A DNA stretch of 64,000 nucleotides, taken from contig NZ_NIUB01000017.1 of assembly GCF_002197815.1 (NCBI RefSeq), forward strand, positions 38,710-102,709, in the 5' to 3' direction. Both the position numbers and the translations under genes were made by a program. The notes below the pieces were generated by a model that worked only from the letters and a program-made list of their open reading frames with translations, was not told where the DNA came from and did no database searches. Positions 45,063-55,428 of this stretch are shown here, one piece after another. Position 1 is the stretch's first letter. The number at the start of each line of letters is the position of its first letter. This stretch comes from Pseudomonas oleovorans subsp. oleovorans. Its GTDB lineage: Bacteria > Pseudomonadota > Gammaproteobacteria > Pseudomonadales > Pseudomonadaceae.

Positions 45063-46148
45063 TCAACCCTCCCGGCTTTCGAAGTCGATACGCGGATCGA
45101 CCAGGGTGTAGGTGATGTCACCGATCAATTTCACGATCAGCCCCAGCAAGGTGAAGATGAACAGGGTGCCGAACACCACCGGATAGTCGCGGTTGATCGC
45201 CGCCTCGAAGCTCATCAGGCCGAGGCCGTCGAGCGAGAAGATCACCTCGATCAGCAGGGAGCCGGTGAAGAAGATGCCGATGAAGGCGGCGGGGAAGCCC
45301 GCGATGATCAGCAGCATGGCGTTACGGAATACGTGGCCGTAGAGCACGCGATGGTTGGTCAGGCCCTTGGCGCGGGCGGTCACCACGTACTGTTTGTTGA
45401 TCTCGTCGAGAAAACTGTTCTTGGTCAGCAGGGTCAGGGTGGCGAAGTTACCGATGACCAGGGCGGTAACTGGCAGCACCAGGTGCCAGAGGTAGTCGAG
45501 GATCTTGCCGCCGAGGCTGAGCTGCTCGAAGTTGTTCGAGGTCAGCCCGCGTAGCGGGAACCAGTCCCAGTAGCTGCCACCAGCGAACAGCACGATCAGC
45601 AGGATGGCGAAGAGGAAGGCCGGGATGGCGTAGCCGACGATGATCGCCGAGCTGGTCCAGACGTCGAAGGCGCTGCCGTGGCGCGTGGCCTTGGCGATGC
45701 CCAGCGGGATGGAGACCAGATACATGATCAGGGTGCTCCACAGGCCAAGCGAGATCGATACAGGCATCTTCTCGATGATCAGGTCGATGACCTGGGCGTC
45801 GCGGAAGAAGCTGGAGCCGAAGTCCAGCTGAGCGTAGTTCTTGAGCATGATCCAGAAACGCTCGGGCGCCGACTTGTCGAAGCCGTACATCTTCTCGATC
45901 TCAGCGATCAGTTGTGGGTCGAGGCCCTGGGCGCCGCGATAGTTGGAGCCGGCCACCGACACTTCGGCGCCGCCGCCACCGATGCGCCCCGTGGCGCCGC
46001 CGGCAGCCGCATCGAAACCCTCCAGCTTGGCGATCATCTGCTCGACCGGGCCGCCGGGCGCGGCCTGGATGATGATGAAGTTGATGACCAGAATGCCGAA
46101 CAGGGTCGGGATGATCAGCAGCAGGCGACGAAAGATATAGGCCAGCAT
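45063..46148 (-). CDS. yejB: Peptide ABC transporter permease (YejB/NppB-like)
   Basis: DppB-type permease of 361 residues. [34 protein letters not shown] is the classic OppB/DppB start. It carries a YejB-specific insertion of small residues ([17 protein letters not shown]) in the periplasmic loop. The EAA motif ([24 protein letters not shown]) and C-terminal DPRID are conserved. It is flanked tightly by the binding-protein gene (1 bp away) and yejE. Confidence 0.95.
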   Translation of the reverse strand: MLAYIFRRLLLIIPTLFGILVINFIIIQAAPGGPVEQMIAKLEGFDAAAGGATGRIGGGGAEVSVAGSNYRGAQGLDPQLIAEIEKMYGFDKSAPERFWIMLKNYAQLDFGSSFFRDAQVIDLIIEKMPVSISLGLWSTLIMYLVSIPLGIAKATRHGSAFDVWTSSAIIVGYAIPAFLFAILLIVLFAGGSYWDWFPLRGLTSNNFEQLSLGGKILDYLWHLVLPVTALVIGNFATLTLLTKNSFLDEINKQYVVTARAKGLTNHRVLYGHVFRNAMLLIIAGFPAAFIGIFFTGSLLIEVIFSLDGLGLMSFEAAINRDYPVVFGTLFIFTLLGLIVKLIGDITYTLVDPRIDFESREG

Positions 46149-46149
46149 G

Positions 46150-48009
46150 TTATTGCTTCGCCTCTTCGGTCGCTTGTTCGGCGGCTTGCTGCTGAGCTTC
46201 GCTCGGCTGCTCCAGGCCTGGGCGCATCCACCAGGTGTGCAGGCCGATATCGTAGAGTGGCGTCACCTTTGGGTGCTCGAAACGGTTCCAGTAGGCGACA
46301 CGCCAGGTCTTGATGTGCCAATTGGGGATCACGTAATAGCCCCACAGCAGCACGCGATCGAGGGCACGGGTATGGGCGATCAGGTTCTGCCGCGAGTCGG
46401 CGTTGATCAGACCTTCGACGATCTGATCGATGGCCGGGTCCTTGAGGCCGATGAAATTGCGGCTACCGGGATTGTCGGCGCTGGAGGAGTGCCAGTATTC
46501 GCGTTGCTCGTTGCCCGGCGAGTTGGACTGGCCGAAGCCGCCGACGATCATGTCGAAGTCACGCGAGCGCAGGCGGTTGATGTACTGCGAAACGTCGACG
46601 CGGCGAATCACCAGATCCATGCCAAGGTCAGCCAGATTGCGCTTGAATGGCAGCAGCACACGCTCGAATTCGGTTTGTGCGAGAAGGAACTCGAAGCTGA
46701 CCGGCTGACCGTTGGCATCGAGCATGCGATCACCTTCGATGCGCCAGCCGGCCTGTTGCAGCAGTTGGTAGGCGCGGCGCTGTTGCTCGCGAATGATGCC
46801 GCTGCCGTCGGTGACCGGTACACGGAATTCCTCGCTGAACACCTCGGCCGGAATCTTGCCGCGCAGCGGTTCTAGAATCGCCAGTTCGTCTTCACCGGGT
46901 AGCCCCTGCGAGCCCAGTTCGGAATTGTCGAAATAGCTGCGGGTGCGGGAATAGGCGCCGTAGAACAGGCGTTTGTTGGCCCATTCGAAGTCGTACAGCA
47001 GGCCCAGCGCCTCACGTACGCGGCGATCCTGGAACTGCGGACGGCGGGTGTTGAAGATGAAACCCTGCATGCCGGTGGGGTTGCGGTTCTGGATTTCTTC
47101 CTTGATCAGCTGGCCGTTGGCTACCGCCGGGGTGTTGTAGGCCGTGGCCCAGTTCTTCGCGCTGGTTTCCAGCCAGTAGTCGAACTGGCCGGCCTTCAGC
47201 GCCTCCAGGGCCACGGTGTTGTCGCGGTAATAATCGATCTGGATGCTGTCGAAGTTGTAGAAGCCGCGGCTCACGGGCAGATCCTTGGCCCACCAGTCGT
47301 CGACACGCTCATAGCGGATGCTGCGGCCGGCCTGGACGCGGCCGACCTTGTACGGGCCGCTGCCCAGCGGTACCTCGAGATTGCCCTTGGCGAAGTCGCG
47401 CTCGGCCCACCAGTGCTTGGGTAGCACCGGCAACTGGCCGACGATCAGCGGCAGTTCGCGGTTGCCGGCGTGCTTGAACACGAAGCGCACGCTGTGCGGT
47501 GATTCCACTTCCACCTGCTCGACGTCGGCGTAGTAGCCGCGGTACATCGGCGCGCCTTTTTCCATCAGCGTATCGAAGGTGAACTTGACGTCTTCGGCGG
47601 TGATCGGCGTGCCGTCATGAAAGCGGGCTTCCTTGCGTAACAGGAAACGCACCCAGGCATTGTCGGGGGCTTTCTCGATCGTTTCCGCGACCAGGCCATA
47701 GGCGCTGAACGGCTCGTCCAGGCTCTGCACAGTGAGGGTGGCGTAGATCAGGCCGATGTTGTCGGCGGCGACCCCCTTGCTGATAAAGGGGTTGAGGCTA
47801 TCGAAGCTACCGAAACCGGCTTCACGAAAGGTACCGCCTTTGGGGGCGTCGGGGTTGGTGTATTCGAAGTGGGTGAAGTCGGCGGGGTACTTGGGCGCCT
47901 CGTCATACAGGGTGACGGCATGCTTGGGGGTGGCGAAGGCGAGGCCGGCCAGACCGAGCAGGATGAGGCTGCTACCGTGGAGCAGGAAACTGCGCAGCGG
48001 GTGGGTCAT
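46150..48009 (-). CDS. yejA: Peptide-binding protein of the ABC transporter, second copy in operon
   Basis: Periplasmic family 5 solute-binding protein of 619 residues from ATG 48009. The signal peptide ([16 protein letters not shown]) precedes the SBP_bac_5 start, with [26 protein letters not shown] and the core [57 protein letters not shown] and [18 protein letters not shown] are also typical of YejA. It ends in an Ala/Gln/Glu-rich tail. It overlaps the preceding paralogue by four bases (ATGA). In Pseudomonas the tandem pair is called NppA1/NppA2. Confidence 0.93.
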   Translation of the reverse strand: MTHPLRSFLLHGSSLILLGLAGLAFATPKHAVTLYDEAPKYPADFTHFEYTNPDAPKGGTFREAGFGSFDSLNPFISKGVAADNIGLIYATLTVQSLDEPFSAYGLVAETIEKAPDNAWVRFLLRKEARFHDGTPITAEDVKFTFDTLMEKGAPMYRGYYADVEQVEVESPHSVRFVFKHAGNRELPLIVGQLPVLPKHWWAERDFAKGNLEVPLGSGPYKVGRVQAGRSIRYERVDDWWAKDLPVSRGFYNFDSIQIDYYRDNTVALEALKAGQFDYWLETSAKNWATAYNTPAVANGQLIKEEIQNRNPTGMQGFIFNTRRPQFQDRRVREALGLLYDFEWANKRLFYGAYSRTRSYFDNSELGSQGLPGEDELAILEPLRGKIPAEVFSEEFRVPVTDGSGIIREQQRRAYQLLQQAGWRIEGDRMLDANGQPVSFEFLLAQTEFERVLLPFKRNLADLGMDLVIRRVDVSQYINRLRSRDFDMIVGGFGQSNSPGNEQREYWHSSSADNPGSRNFIGLKDPAIDQIVEGLINADSRQNLIAHTRALDRVLLWGYYVIPNWHIKTWRVAYWNRFEHPKVTPLYDIGLHTWWMRPGLEQPSEAQQQAAEQATEEAKQ

Positions 48010-49835
48010 CGAGCGTTCTCCGTAGGCTTCAGCCACCAGGTGCGCAGGCCCAGTGTGTAGGGCGGCGTGGTGACGAAGGCGAACCGATTGCGGTACGCCA
48101 GGCGGTGATAGTTGATGTACCAGTTGGGAATGCTGTAGTGCTGCCAGAGCAGGACTCGGTCCAAGGCCCGCGTGGCGGCTACCTGTTCGTCTCGAGTCTG
48201 CGCCGAGAGCAGCTTGTCGATCATCTCGTCGACCACCGGATCGTTGACGCCGGCATAGTTCTTGCCGCCCTTGATGTTCACCTGGCTGGAATGGAAGTAC
48301 AGCGATTGTTCCAGCCCCGGGCTGAGGGTTTGCGGCAGGGTCAGCAGGATCATGTCGTAGTCGAACTGGTCAAGGCGCTGCTTGTACTGGGCGCGATCGA
48401 CAGTGCGCAGGTTGGCGCGTATGCCGATACTGGCGAGGTTGGCAGTATAGGGCTGGAGAATGCGTTCGAGGCTGGGGTTGACCAGCATGATCTCGAACTC
48501 GAGGCGTTGACCGCGAGCATTACGCAGCTCCTGGCCGGAGGGTTTCCAGCCGGCATCGGTCAATAGACCGAGGGCGCGGCGCAAGGTTTCCCGAGGGATG
48601 CCGCGACCGTCAGTTACCGGTTGTGTCGGTGGCTCGGTGAGCAGGCGTGCGGGTAGCTTGTCGCGATGCGGCGAGAGCAACAGCCACTCCGCGCCTTCGG
48701 GCTTGCCAGTGGCCGAGAATTCGCTGTTGGGGTAGTAGCTGGCGGCGCGCACGTAGGCGTTGTTGAACAGCGTGCGATTGGTCCACTCGAAATCGAACAT
48801 CAGCCCCAGCGCCTCACGCACCCGGCGGTCGCTGAACAGATCGCGGCGCGTGTTCATGAACAGCGCCTGGGTCTGGGTCGGAATCTGGTGCGGTATCTCG
48901 GCACGAATCACCTCGCCGCGGGTAACGGCCGGAAAGCGGTAGCCGTTGCTCCAGTTCTTTGCCTGGTTCTCTATATAGAAGTCGAATTCGCCGGCCTTGA
49001 AGGCTTCGAAGGCGACATGGTTGTCGCGGTAGAACTCCACCTCGACGCGGTCGAAGTTGTATTTGCCGCGATTGACCGGCAGATCCTTGCCCCACCAGTC
49101 CTTCACCCGCTCGAATACCAGGCGCCGGCCAGGTACCACCTGGACGATGCGGTAGGGACCGCTGCCCAGCGGCGCCTCGAAGGTGGTGCTCTTGAAGTCG
49201 CGATCTTTCCAGTAGTGCTGCGGCAGGACCGGCAGTTCACCCAGGCGCAGGATCAACAGTGGGTTACCGGTGCGCTTGAAGACGAAACGGATGCGGTGGC
49301 GGCCGAGAATATCGACGCGTTTCACTTCCTGCAGGTTGGTGCGGTACTGCGGGTGGCCGTCATTGCGCAGCAGGCGATAGGAGAAGGCCACGTCGTAGGC
49401 CGTGATCGGCTTGCCATCGTGAAAACGCGCTTCCGGACGCAGGTTGAAGACCACCCAACTGCGGTCCTCGCTGTACTCGACGCTTCTGGCGATCAGGCCA
49501 TAGCTGGAGGCAGGCTCATCCCCCGAGGGGTCGTAAGCGCCAGTGCCGACCATCAAGGGTTCGTTCAGCTCATTGGCGCCGTACTGCAGGAAATGTGCGG
49601 TCGAGATCGGGCTGCTGCCCTTGAACGTGTAGGGGTTGAGCGTATCGAAAGTACCCGACGCCATGATGCGCAACGTGCCGCCTTTGGGCGCATCGGGGTT
49701 GACCCAGTCAAAATGACTGAAGCTGGCAGGATACTTGAGTGTCCCGAACTGGGCGTAGCCGTGGCTCTCGCTGATAGTCGCAGAGGCGGGAAAGCTCAAG
49801 GCCAGGCTGAGGAACAGCAGTAGGAGGGGACGCAT
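48006..49835 (-). CDS. Peptide-binding protein of the ABC transporter, first copy in operon
   Basis: Paralogue of the adjacent binding protein, 609 residues from ATG 49835, where the signal peptide starts (MRPLLLLFLSLALSFPASA). An in-frame ATG 21 bases upstream is possible; neither has a good ribosome site. The fold segments match the second copy one by one: [78 protein letters not shown] and REALGLMFDFEWTNRTLF. This points to an old tandem duplication. Keeping both copies suggests different ligand ranges, which is inference. Confidence 0.93.
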   Translation of the reverse strand: MRPLLLLFLSLALSFPASATISESHGYAQFGTLKYPASFSHFDWVNPDAPKGGTLRIMASGTFDTLNPYTFKGSSPISTAHFLQYGANELNEPLMVGTGAYDPSGDEPASSYGLIARSVEYSEDRSWVVFNLRPEARFHDGKPITAYDVAFSYRLLRNDGHPQYRTNLQEVKRVDILGRHRIRFVFKRTGNPLLILRLGELPVLPQHYWKDRDFKSTTFEAPLGSGPYRIVQVVPGRRLVFERVKDWWGKDLPVNRGKYNFDRVEVEFYRDNHVAFEAFKAGEFDFYIENQAKNWSNGYRFPAVTRGEVIRAEIPHQIPTQTQALFMNTRRDLFSDRRVREALGLMFDFEWTNRTLFNNAYVRAASYYPNSEFSATGKPEGAEWLLLSPHRDKLPARLLTEPPTQPVTDGRGIPRETLRRALGLLTDAGWKPSGQELRNARGQRLEFEIMLVNPSLERILQPYTANLASIGIRANLRTVDRAQYKQRLDQFDYDMILLTLPQTLSPGLEQSLYFHSSQVNIKGGKNYAGVNDPVVDEMIDKLLSAQTRDEQVAATRALDRVLLWQHYSIPNWYINYHRLAYRNRFAFVTTPPYTLGLRTWWLKPTENAR

Positions 49836-49982
49836 CGGGGGTGAGATCCGATCCATGGCGGCGTTTGGGCTTCTGGGTCGGTACAGTAACAGCTTGTATG
49901 GGCAGGAAAAAGAGTGCAGCGGTGGGCGCTCGCTTACGACGCTACGGCATACACTTCAGGGACACACCATGAGGGTACGAAT

Positions 49983-51425
49983 TTGTCGGAACGAAGCCAT
50001 GGTTTGCAGTCATGGATCGATCGCCTGAACCAAGCCGAACTGCCCGCGCTGGCTGCAGTGGTGCAGGATCTGCAGCGCCTTGCGCAGCAGGATTCTGCTT
50101 CAGTACAGCAGTTGGCCGATGTGTTGCTGCGTGATGCGGCGCTGACCAGCAAGGTGCTGCGGGTCGGCAACAGCGTCTACTACAACCCGTCCCAGGAAAC
50201 CATAAAGACCATTTCGCGGGCCATCGTACTGATCGGCTTCGACAATGTACGCCTGATCAGTCTTTCGGTGAGCCTGATAGACGGGCTGCTTACCCGCGCG
50301 CCGCGTGAGCAGTTGCAGATGTTACTCGCGCGTTCTTTCCATGCCGCGGTGCAGGCGCGCAACCTGGCTGGCTATGTCATTTCCAGGCACAGCGAAGAAG
50401 TGTTCATCGCTGCGCTGCTCCATCATCTGGGCGAGCTGGCGTTCTGGGGCTGTGGTGGGGCGCAGGCTGACGAACTGGCCGATGACCTTGAGCGCCCCGG
50501 TGTCGATGTCGATGAGGCAGTGCGTGAGATGCTCGGTGCCAGCTTTCGTCAACTTACCCAGGCGTTGCTGAAAAGCTGGAACCTCGGCGAAACCGCCATC
50601 CTCGCCCAGGCGGGCGCCAGCCAGCATGATCCGGCCGCCTACGCCGTACAGTTGGGCGTGCGCATCAGCGAGGCGGCGCTGGATGGCTGGGATTGTGCAG
50701 AAATGGAGGGCGTGCTGGGCAAGGTGGCAGCGTTTATCGAGCTGACACCGGAGGAAACCCTGCAGCAGGTGCTGGCCAGTGCTGATGAGGCGGTCAAGGT
50801 TGCCTCGACCTTCGGTGCCAGCAAGTTGTGCCGGCTGATTCCCAATACCGATCTCGAGCAGATTCGCCAGCAGCAGGAGGCGCGTCGTGCGTGTTTGCTG
50901 CAGCCGGATCTGTTGGTGATGCAGCAGGCATTGCAGGATCTTGGCCTGATGGTCAATGCCAGGGCCGATGTCGGGCTGGTGCTCGACACCTTGCTCAAAG
51001 GCCTGCATCGGGGCGTTGGCCTGGAGCGGGTGATGCTCGCGGTGCTGGCCGATGGGCAAAGCCGCTTCCGCGCCAAACGGGTGATCGGTGAAAAGTCTCA
51101 GCAATGGCTGGAGGACTTCGTGCTGCCTGCCGAGCAGGTGGAGCAGCCGCATATCTTCAGTTATGCGCTGCGCCATCGCGAGGCGATCTGGATGGGCGTG
51201 CCCGCCAGCTACAACCTGGCCGAGCTGGTGACCCAGCCGATTCGGCGCAGTCTTGGCGCCGGCATGTTCTTCATTGCACCGATCATCGCGGGTACCCGGG
51301 AAATCGGCGTGCTGTATGCCGACAGCAGGCTGTCCGGGCGGGCGCTGCGACACGAGCAATTCGTGGCGTTTCAGCGTTTCACGCAACTGGCGAGGCGTTG
51401 CCTGGAGGCGATCAGCAAGCGCTGA
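49983..51425 (+). CDS. HDOD-domain signalling protein
   Basis: The start is taken as TTG 49983 with GAGGG upstream; no ATG is in frame nearby. It has 480 residues. Residues 15-230 form an HDOD domain: LPALAAVVQDLQRLAQQDSASVQQLADVLLRDAALTSKVLRVGNS, then TISRAIVLIGFDNVRLISLS, AALLHHLGELAFW. It lacks the metal-binding HD pair of true HD phosphohydrolases. The C-terminal about 150 residues look like a GAF-type sensor (VDVGLVLDTLLKGLHRGVGLERVMLAVL-like). It probably takes part in c-di-GMP or chemosensory signalling, but the output is unknown. Divergent from the transporter operon; its stop directly abuts that of mltD. Confidence 0.85.
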   Translation: MSERSHGLQSWIDRLNQAELPALAAVVQDLQRLAQQDSASVQQLADVLLRDAALTSKVLRVGNSVYYNPSQETIKTISRAIVLIGFDNVRLISLSVSLIDGLLTRAPREQLQMLLARSFHAAVQARNLAGYVISRHSEEVFIAALLHHLGELAFWGCGGAQADELADDLERPGVDVDEAVREMLGASFRQLTQALLKSWNLGETAILAQAGASQHDPAAYAVQLGVRISEAALDGWDCAEMEGVLGKVAAFIELTPEETLQQVLASADEAVKVASTFGASKLCRLIPNTDLEQIRQQQEARRACLLQPDLLVMQQALQDLGLMVNARADVGLVLDTLLKGLHRGVGLERVMLAVLADGQSRFRAKRVIGEKSQQWLEDFVLPAEQVEQPHIFSYALRHREAIWMGVPASYNLAELVTQPIRRSLGAGMFFIAPIIAGTREIGVLYADSRLSGRALRHEQFVAFQRFTQLARRCLEAISKR

Positions 51426-53000
51426 TCACGGCAGATAGAGGGTCAGCTTTTCCCCTGGTTGCAGCTTGCTGCTGCGTGGATTCCAGGCCTGCAGGCGCTT
51501 GAGGTCTATATTGAAGCGCTTGGCGATCACATACAGTGAGTCGCCATGCTTTACGCGGTAGTAGGTAGCCTTGTCTCGTGAGGTGGCGGTGCTGCGATTG
51601 GCGCTGGCGGCGCGCGCGCCGCTGTCGGCGGCTGCCAGTGTGAGCACCTGGCCGACTTTCAACGCATTGCCTTGCAGCTTGTTCCAGCGCTTCAGGTCGT
51701 GCACCGCGACCTGGTTGGCGCGAGCGATCTGCCACAGGTTGTCGCCGTTCTTTACCTGATAGATCCGCGTGCTCGCGCTCTGCGCGACGCTGCGCTGCTG
51801 ATACAGCGGTTCGCTCGGTTGAGCACCGGGCTTGGCGGGAATGGTCAGCACCTGGCCAATGCTCAGGTTGTTGCCACTCAGACGATTGACGTCCTTGAGC
51901 ATGTTGACCGACAGGTGGTGACGGTTGGCGATGGCGTGCAGGCTGTCGCCGGAGCGTACGGTATAGCTTTGCCAGTCGACCATTTCCTGCGGTTTCATCA
52001 GGGCCAGGTTGGCGCTGAGCATTTCTGCCTTATCGGTCGGCACCAGCAGGTGTTGCGGGCCGTCGAGGGTAATCCCGCGCTTGTAGGCGGGGTTGAGCTG
52101 CAGCAGCTCCTGTTCATCCAGGTCGGCCAGTTTGGCGACGCGCGACAGATCCATGTGCTGCTTGATTGCGATCTGTTCGAAGTAGGGTTCGTTGGCGATT
52201 GGCGAAAGGCTCACGCTGTAGGCTTCGGGCGTCAGGATCACCTGTGACAGCGCCAGTAGCCTGGGCACGTAGTCCTCGGTTTCCTTGGGCAGCGACAGGT
52301 TCCAGTAGTCGCTGGGCAGGCCGAGCTTCTCGTTGCGCTCGATGGCGCGACTGATGCGGCCTTCGCCAGCATTGTAGGCGGCCAGGGCGAGCAGCCAGTC
52401 GCCGTTGAACATTTCATGCAGGCGGCTGAGATAGTTGAGCGCTGCCTCGGTCGATGCAGTGACGTCGCGGCGGCCGTCGTACCAGTTGGTCTGGCGCAGG
52501 TTGTAATGGCGGCCGGTCGAGGGAATGAACTGCCAGAGGCCGACCGCATGTGCCGAGGAGTAGGCCAGTGGATCGTAAGCACTTTCGATCACCGGCAGCA
52601 GCGCCAGCTCCATCGGCATGTCGCGCTCGGCAAGGCGCTCGACAATGTAGTGGATATAAGGCGCGCTGCGTTCGCTGACGGTATTGACGTGTTTTGGATT
52701 GCTGGCGTACCACAGGCGCACGCGTTCGATGCGCGGGTTGATGCCGATTTCATCCTGCAGCTTGAAGCCGTCGCGTACGCGTTCCCAGATATCGGCGTAT
52801 TCACGCGGCTTGACCTGATTGTTGAGCCACTCCGGCTCGCGCTCCAGGCCCACGGCTCGAGAGGTATCAGCCGAACGGTCCGGAGTATCGCTGGGCAGGC
52901 TCTGACAGCCGGCCAGGATCATGCTGCACATCACCGCGAGCGCTCGGGAGTTTCGCGCTAACGCCTTTATATTCAATGGTTTGCGTGATGATAAAGGCAT
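51426..53000 (-). CDS. mltD: Membrane-bound lytic murein transglycosylase D
   Basis: Cleaves the MurNAc-GlcNAc bond of peptidoglycan at the outer membrane. It is a lipoprotein of 524 residues with lipobox LAGC (Cys32). An SLT domain follows, with catalytic Glu139 in LLPVIESAYDPLAYSSAHAVGLWQFIPSTG and the ALAAYNAGEGRISRAI motif. Three C-terminal LysM modules bind peptidoglycan: YTVRSGDSLHAIANRH, YQVKNGDNLWQIARAN and YRVKHGDSLYVIAKRF. E. coli MltD has two LysM. Its TGA and the HDOD stop form a shared TGATCA. The next gene upstream, gloB, is on the same strand. Confidence 0.96.
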   Translation of the reverse strand: MPLSSRKPLNIKALARNSRALAVMCSMILAGCQSLPSDTPDRSADTSRAVGLEREPEWLNNQVKPREYADIWERVRDGFKLQDEIGINPRIERVRLWYASNPKHVNTVSERSAPYIHYIVERLAERDMPMELALLPVIESAYDPLAYSSAHAVGLWQFIPSTGRHYNLRQTNWYDGRRDVTASTEAALNYLSRLHEMFNGDWLLALAAYNAGEGRISRAIERNEKLGLPSDYWNLSLPKETEDYVPRLLALSQVILTPEAYSVSLSPIANEPYFEQIAIKQHMDLSRVAKLADLDEQELLQLNPAYKRGITLDGPQHLLVPTDKAEMLSANLALMKPQEMVDWQSYTVRSGDSLHAIANRHHLSVNMLKDVNRLSGNNLSIGQVLTIPAKPGAQPSEPLYQQRSVAQSASTRIYQVKNGDNLWQIARANQVAVHDLKRWNKLQGNALKVGQVLTLAAADSGARAASANRSTATSRDKATYYRVKHGDSLYVIAKRFNIDLKRLQAWNPRSSKLQPGEKLTLYLP

Positions 53001-53121
53001 TGGGTGAGGTGTATGTCCCGGCGAAAAGGTCGGGCGATTCTAGGAATCGGGCCGGGGGTGGTCAAGTTTTCACCAGTCTTAATCTGGTCTTTTGCGGGCC
53101 TGTCGACCTTTTTCTCAGCGA

Positions 53122-53895
53122 CTAAAACCTGTCTTTCCAGGCACGCAGACTAGCGAATACGGCGCTTGGCTCGCTTGACTGCCGGTCGTCGCGTCCGTTG
53201 GTCGCAGCGACGACCGCAGGCTCGCCAACACGCAGGAAAGGATTGGTAGCCAGTTCCAATTCGATGTTCGACGGCAGGCTGATGCGGCCCTCATCGCGCC
53301 AGCGGGCCACTTCGGCCAGGCGCGCACTGACGTCCGGATTGTGCGGCTCGACGGCGTGGGCGAAGCGCAGGTTGCTCAGGGTGTATTCGTGGGTGCAGTA
53401 GACCCGTGTTGCACCGGGGAGCGCTGCCAGGCGGCTCAGCGACTGGTGCATCTGTTGCGGCGTACCTTCGAAGAGGCGGCCACAGCCACCTGCGAACAGG
53501 GTGTCGCCACAGAACAACAGGTTCTGTTCGGCGTGGTAGTAGGCGATATGACCGAGGGTATGTCCAGGTACGGCCATGACCTCGAAGCGCAGGTCGAGTA
53601 CGTCGATTGCGTCGTTATCCTTGAGGTCGATGTCACGGGCTGGAATCTTTTCCGCCGCCGGGCCGGCGACACGGGCGCCGGTAGCCGTCTTCAGTTGCTC
53701 GACACCGCCAACGTGATCGAAGTGATGGTGAGTGATCAGGATATCGCTGAGTGTCCAGTCAGGATGGGCCTCGAGCCAGGCCATGACCGGCGCAGCATCA
53801 CCGGGGTCGACCACGGCACAACGCTTGCTGCGGGCCTCCTGCAGCAGCCAGATATAATTGTCATTGAAGGCGGGTAGTGCGTCGATCTGGATCAT
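53122..53895 (-). CDS. gloB: Hydroxyacylglutathione hydrolase (glyoxalase II)
   Basis: Zinc metallo-hydrolase that splits S-lactoylglutathione in methylglyoxal detoxification. It has 257 residues. The metallo-beta-lactamase motif [10 protein letters not shown], then [12 protein letters not shown], the third-metal region [18 protein letters not shown] and [13 protein letters not shown] are all intact. The glutathione-binding C-terminal domain ends in SLRAWKDRF. Divergent from the methyltransferase gene across about 70 bp. Confidence 0.96.
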   Translation of the reverse strand: MIQIDALPAFNDNYIWLLQEARSKRCAVVDPGDAAPVMAWLEAHPDWTLSDILITHHHFDHVGGVEQLKTATGARVAGPAAEKIPARDIDLKDNDAIDVLDLRFEVMAVPGHTLGHIAYYHAEQNLLFCGDTLFAGGCGRLFEGTPQQMHQSLSRLAALPGATRVYCTHEYTLSNLRFAHAVEPHNPDVSARLAEVARWRDEGRISLPSNIELELATNPFLRVGEPAVVAATNGRDDRQSSEPSAVFASLRAWKDRF

Positions 53896-53967
53896 TGCGG
53901 GTCGCTAAGCTGGTGATAAAGGTGCATCTTAGACAGGACATGCAGAACCTGTCATGCGGAGGCAGCG

Positions 53968-54726
53968 ATGACTGATCAGGCATTCGCTCAGGCCGACCCT
54001 GAGTGGCTCAAACTCATCGGTGAGGCGCGCGACTGGCTTGCCGGGCCGCTCGGCCAGCTGTTGCTGGAGGAAGAGCGGCGCTTGCTGGAGGAAGAGTTGG
54101 CACGTTTCTTCGGCGGTTATCTGGTGAGCTTCGGCCCAGGCGCCGAGGGGCCGCCCAAGGCCGGGCAGATTCAGCACAACGTTCGCCTTGGTGCGCCGAT
54201 GCCTGGCGTGCAGATCGTCTGTGAGGAGCAATCCTGGCCCTTGGGTGAGCACGCCGCTGATGTGGTGGTGCTGCAGCATGGCCTGGATTTCAGCCTGTCG
54301 CCTCACGGCCTGCTACGTGAGGCGGCACGCAGTGTCAGGCCTGGCGGGCATCTGTTGATTCTGGGTATTCACCCCTGGAGCGCCTGGGGCGTGCGGCGCC
54401 TGTTTGCCCAGGATGGTTTGGCCAAGGCGCGTTGCATCGCCCCGAGCCGCGTCGGTGACTGGCTGAGCCTGCTGGGTTTTGCGTTGGAGAAACGCCGCTT
54501 CGGGTGCTATCGTCCGCCGCTCGCTTCGCTGGCCTGGCAAATGCGCCTGCGACGAATGGAGAGTTGGGGCGATGCCTGGCAGTTGCCGGGTGCCGGCTTC
54601 TACCTGTTGGTGGCGCGCAAACTGGTGGTCGGCTTGCGCCCCTTGCGGCAGTCGCGCCGTGAGTCAATGGGCAAGTTGCTGCCGATGCCGGTGGCCAAGA
54701 TCAGTCGGCGAGACGTCGACAACTAA
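53968..54726 (+). CDS. Class I SAM-dependent methyltransferase
   Basis: A 252-residue methyltransferase of the UbiE/COQ5-related type. The post-II acidic region is diverged, but DVVVLQHGLDFSLSPHGLLREAARSVRPGGHLLILGIHPWSAWGVRRLF carries the usual motif IV-V and the RPGG motif VI. A short N-terminal helical cap (EARDWLAGPLGQLLLEEERRLLEEEL) precedes the fold. Homologues are always found just upstream of rnhA in Pseudomonas, but the substrate is unknown. GAGGCAGCG is upstream of ATG 53968. Confidence 0.85.
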   Translation: MTDQAFAQADPEWLKLIGEARDWLAGPLGQLLLEEERRLLEEELARFFGGYLVSFGPGAEGPPKAGQIQHNVRLGAPMPGVQIVCEEQSWPLGEHAADVVVLQHGLDFSLSPHGLLREAARSVRPGGHLLILGIHPWSAWGVRRLFAQDGLAKARCIAPSRVGDWLSLLGFALEKRRFGCYRPPLASLAWQMRLRRMESWGDAWQLPGAGFYLLVARKLVVGLRPLRQSRRESMGKLLPMPVAKISRRDVDN

Positions 54727-54767
54727 AGGCCATGCCCGGGCCCGTCAAATCTGTACAGAGCTTATGA

Positions 54768-55220
54768 ATGTCCGAAACCGATGAAGTGGTGATTTACACC
54801 GATGGCGCCTGCAAGGGCAATCCTGGTCCCGGAGGTTGGGGTGCGCTGCTGGTCTATAAAGGCGCAGAAAAGGAATTGTGGGGCGGTGACCCGAATACCA
54901 CCAACAATCGCATGGAGCTGATGGCGGCGATCGCCGGCCTGATCGCATTGACCCGGCCCTGTTCGGTCAAGCTGGTGACCGACTCGCAGTACGTGATGAA
55001 GGGTATTCAGGAATGGCTGCCGAACTGGAAGAAGCGCGGCTGGAAGACGGCTTCGAAAGAGCCGGTGAAAAATGCCGACCTCTGGCAGAAGCTGGACGAG
55101 GAGGTGAATCGTCATCAGGTGAGCTGGCAGTGGGTGCGTGGCCATACCGGCCACCCCGGCAACGAACGAGCGGACCAGTTGGCCAATCGTGGGGTCGACG
55201 AGGTGCGTTCGGCGCGTTAG
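54768..55220 (+). CDS. rnhA: Ribonuclease HI
   Basis: Cleaves the RNA of RNA:DNA hybrids; removes primers and R-loops. It has 150 residues. All four acidic catalytic residues are visible in context: [16 protein letters not shown] (Asp), [12 protein letters not shown] (Glu), [12 protein letters not shown] (Asp) and [17 protein letters not shown] (His and Asp). The basic handle [20 protein letters not shown] is present. The gene is 41 bp downstream of the methyltransferase and just before an inverted-repeat element. dnaQ lies 209 bp on, same strand. Confidence 0.96.
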   Translation: MSETDEVVIYTDGACKGNPGPGGWGALLVYKGAEKELWGGDPNTTNNRMELMAAIAGLIALTRPCSVKLVTDSQYVMKGIQEWLPNWKKRGWKTASKEPVKNADLWQKLDEEVNRHQVSWQWVRGHTGHPGNERADQLANRGVDEVRSAR

Positions 55221-55365
55221 CAGGCTGTTGAAAAACTACCTGCGTTGCCATTGCTGCGTTAAAAACAGGCTCAAAATGCTCATTTACAGCTCGTAAACTC
55301 CGCTTTTTCGCCTGTTTTCGCCTTGCACTGGCTGCCTCGCCAACGTTTTTCAACGGCCTGCTAGG
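55221..55365. repeat. MITE-like long inverted repeat, copy 2
   Basis: The ends GCAGGCTGTTGAAAAAC and GTTTTTCAACGGCCTGC are inverted across about 145 bp, directly following the rnhA stop. Inside lie CTGCGTTAAAAACAGGCT and CGCCTGTTTTCGCCTTGCA arms and AATGCTCATTTAC. The core matches the element at 20977, and the outer ends differ. It could also serve as terminator between rnhA and dnaQ. Confidence 0.75.
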
Positions 55366-55428
55366 CCACTTGAGTTAATATGCCGCGCTTGAATGTGCGA
55401 CAACCCGAATAGATTGGAGAAGCAAGGC

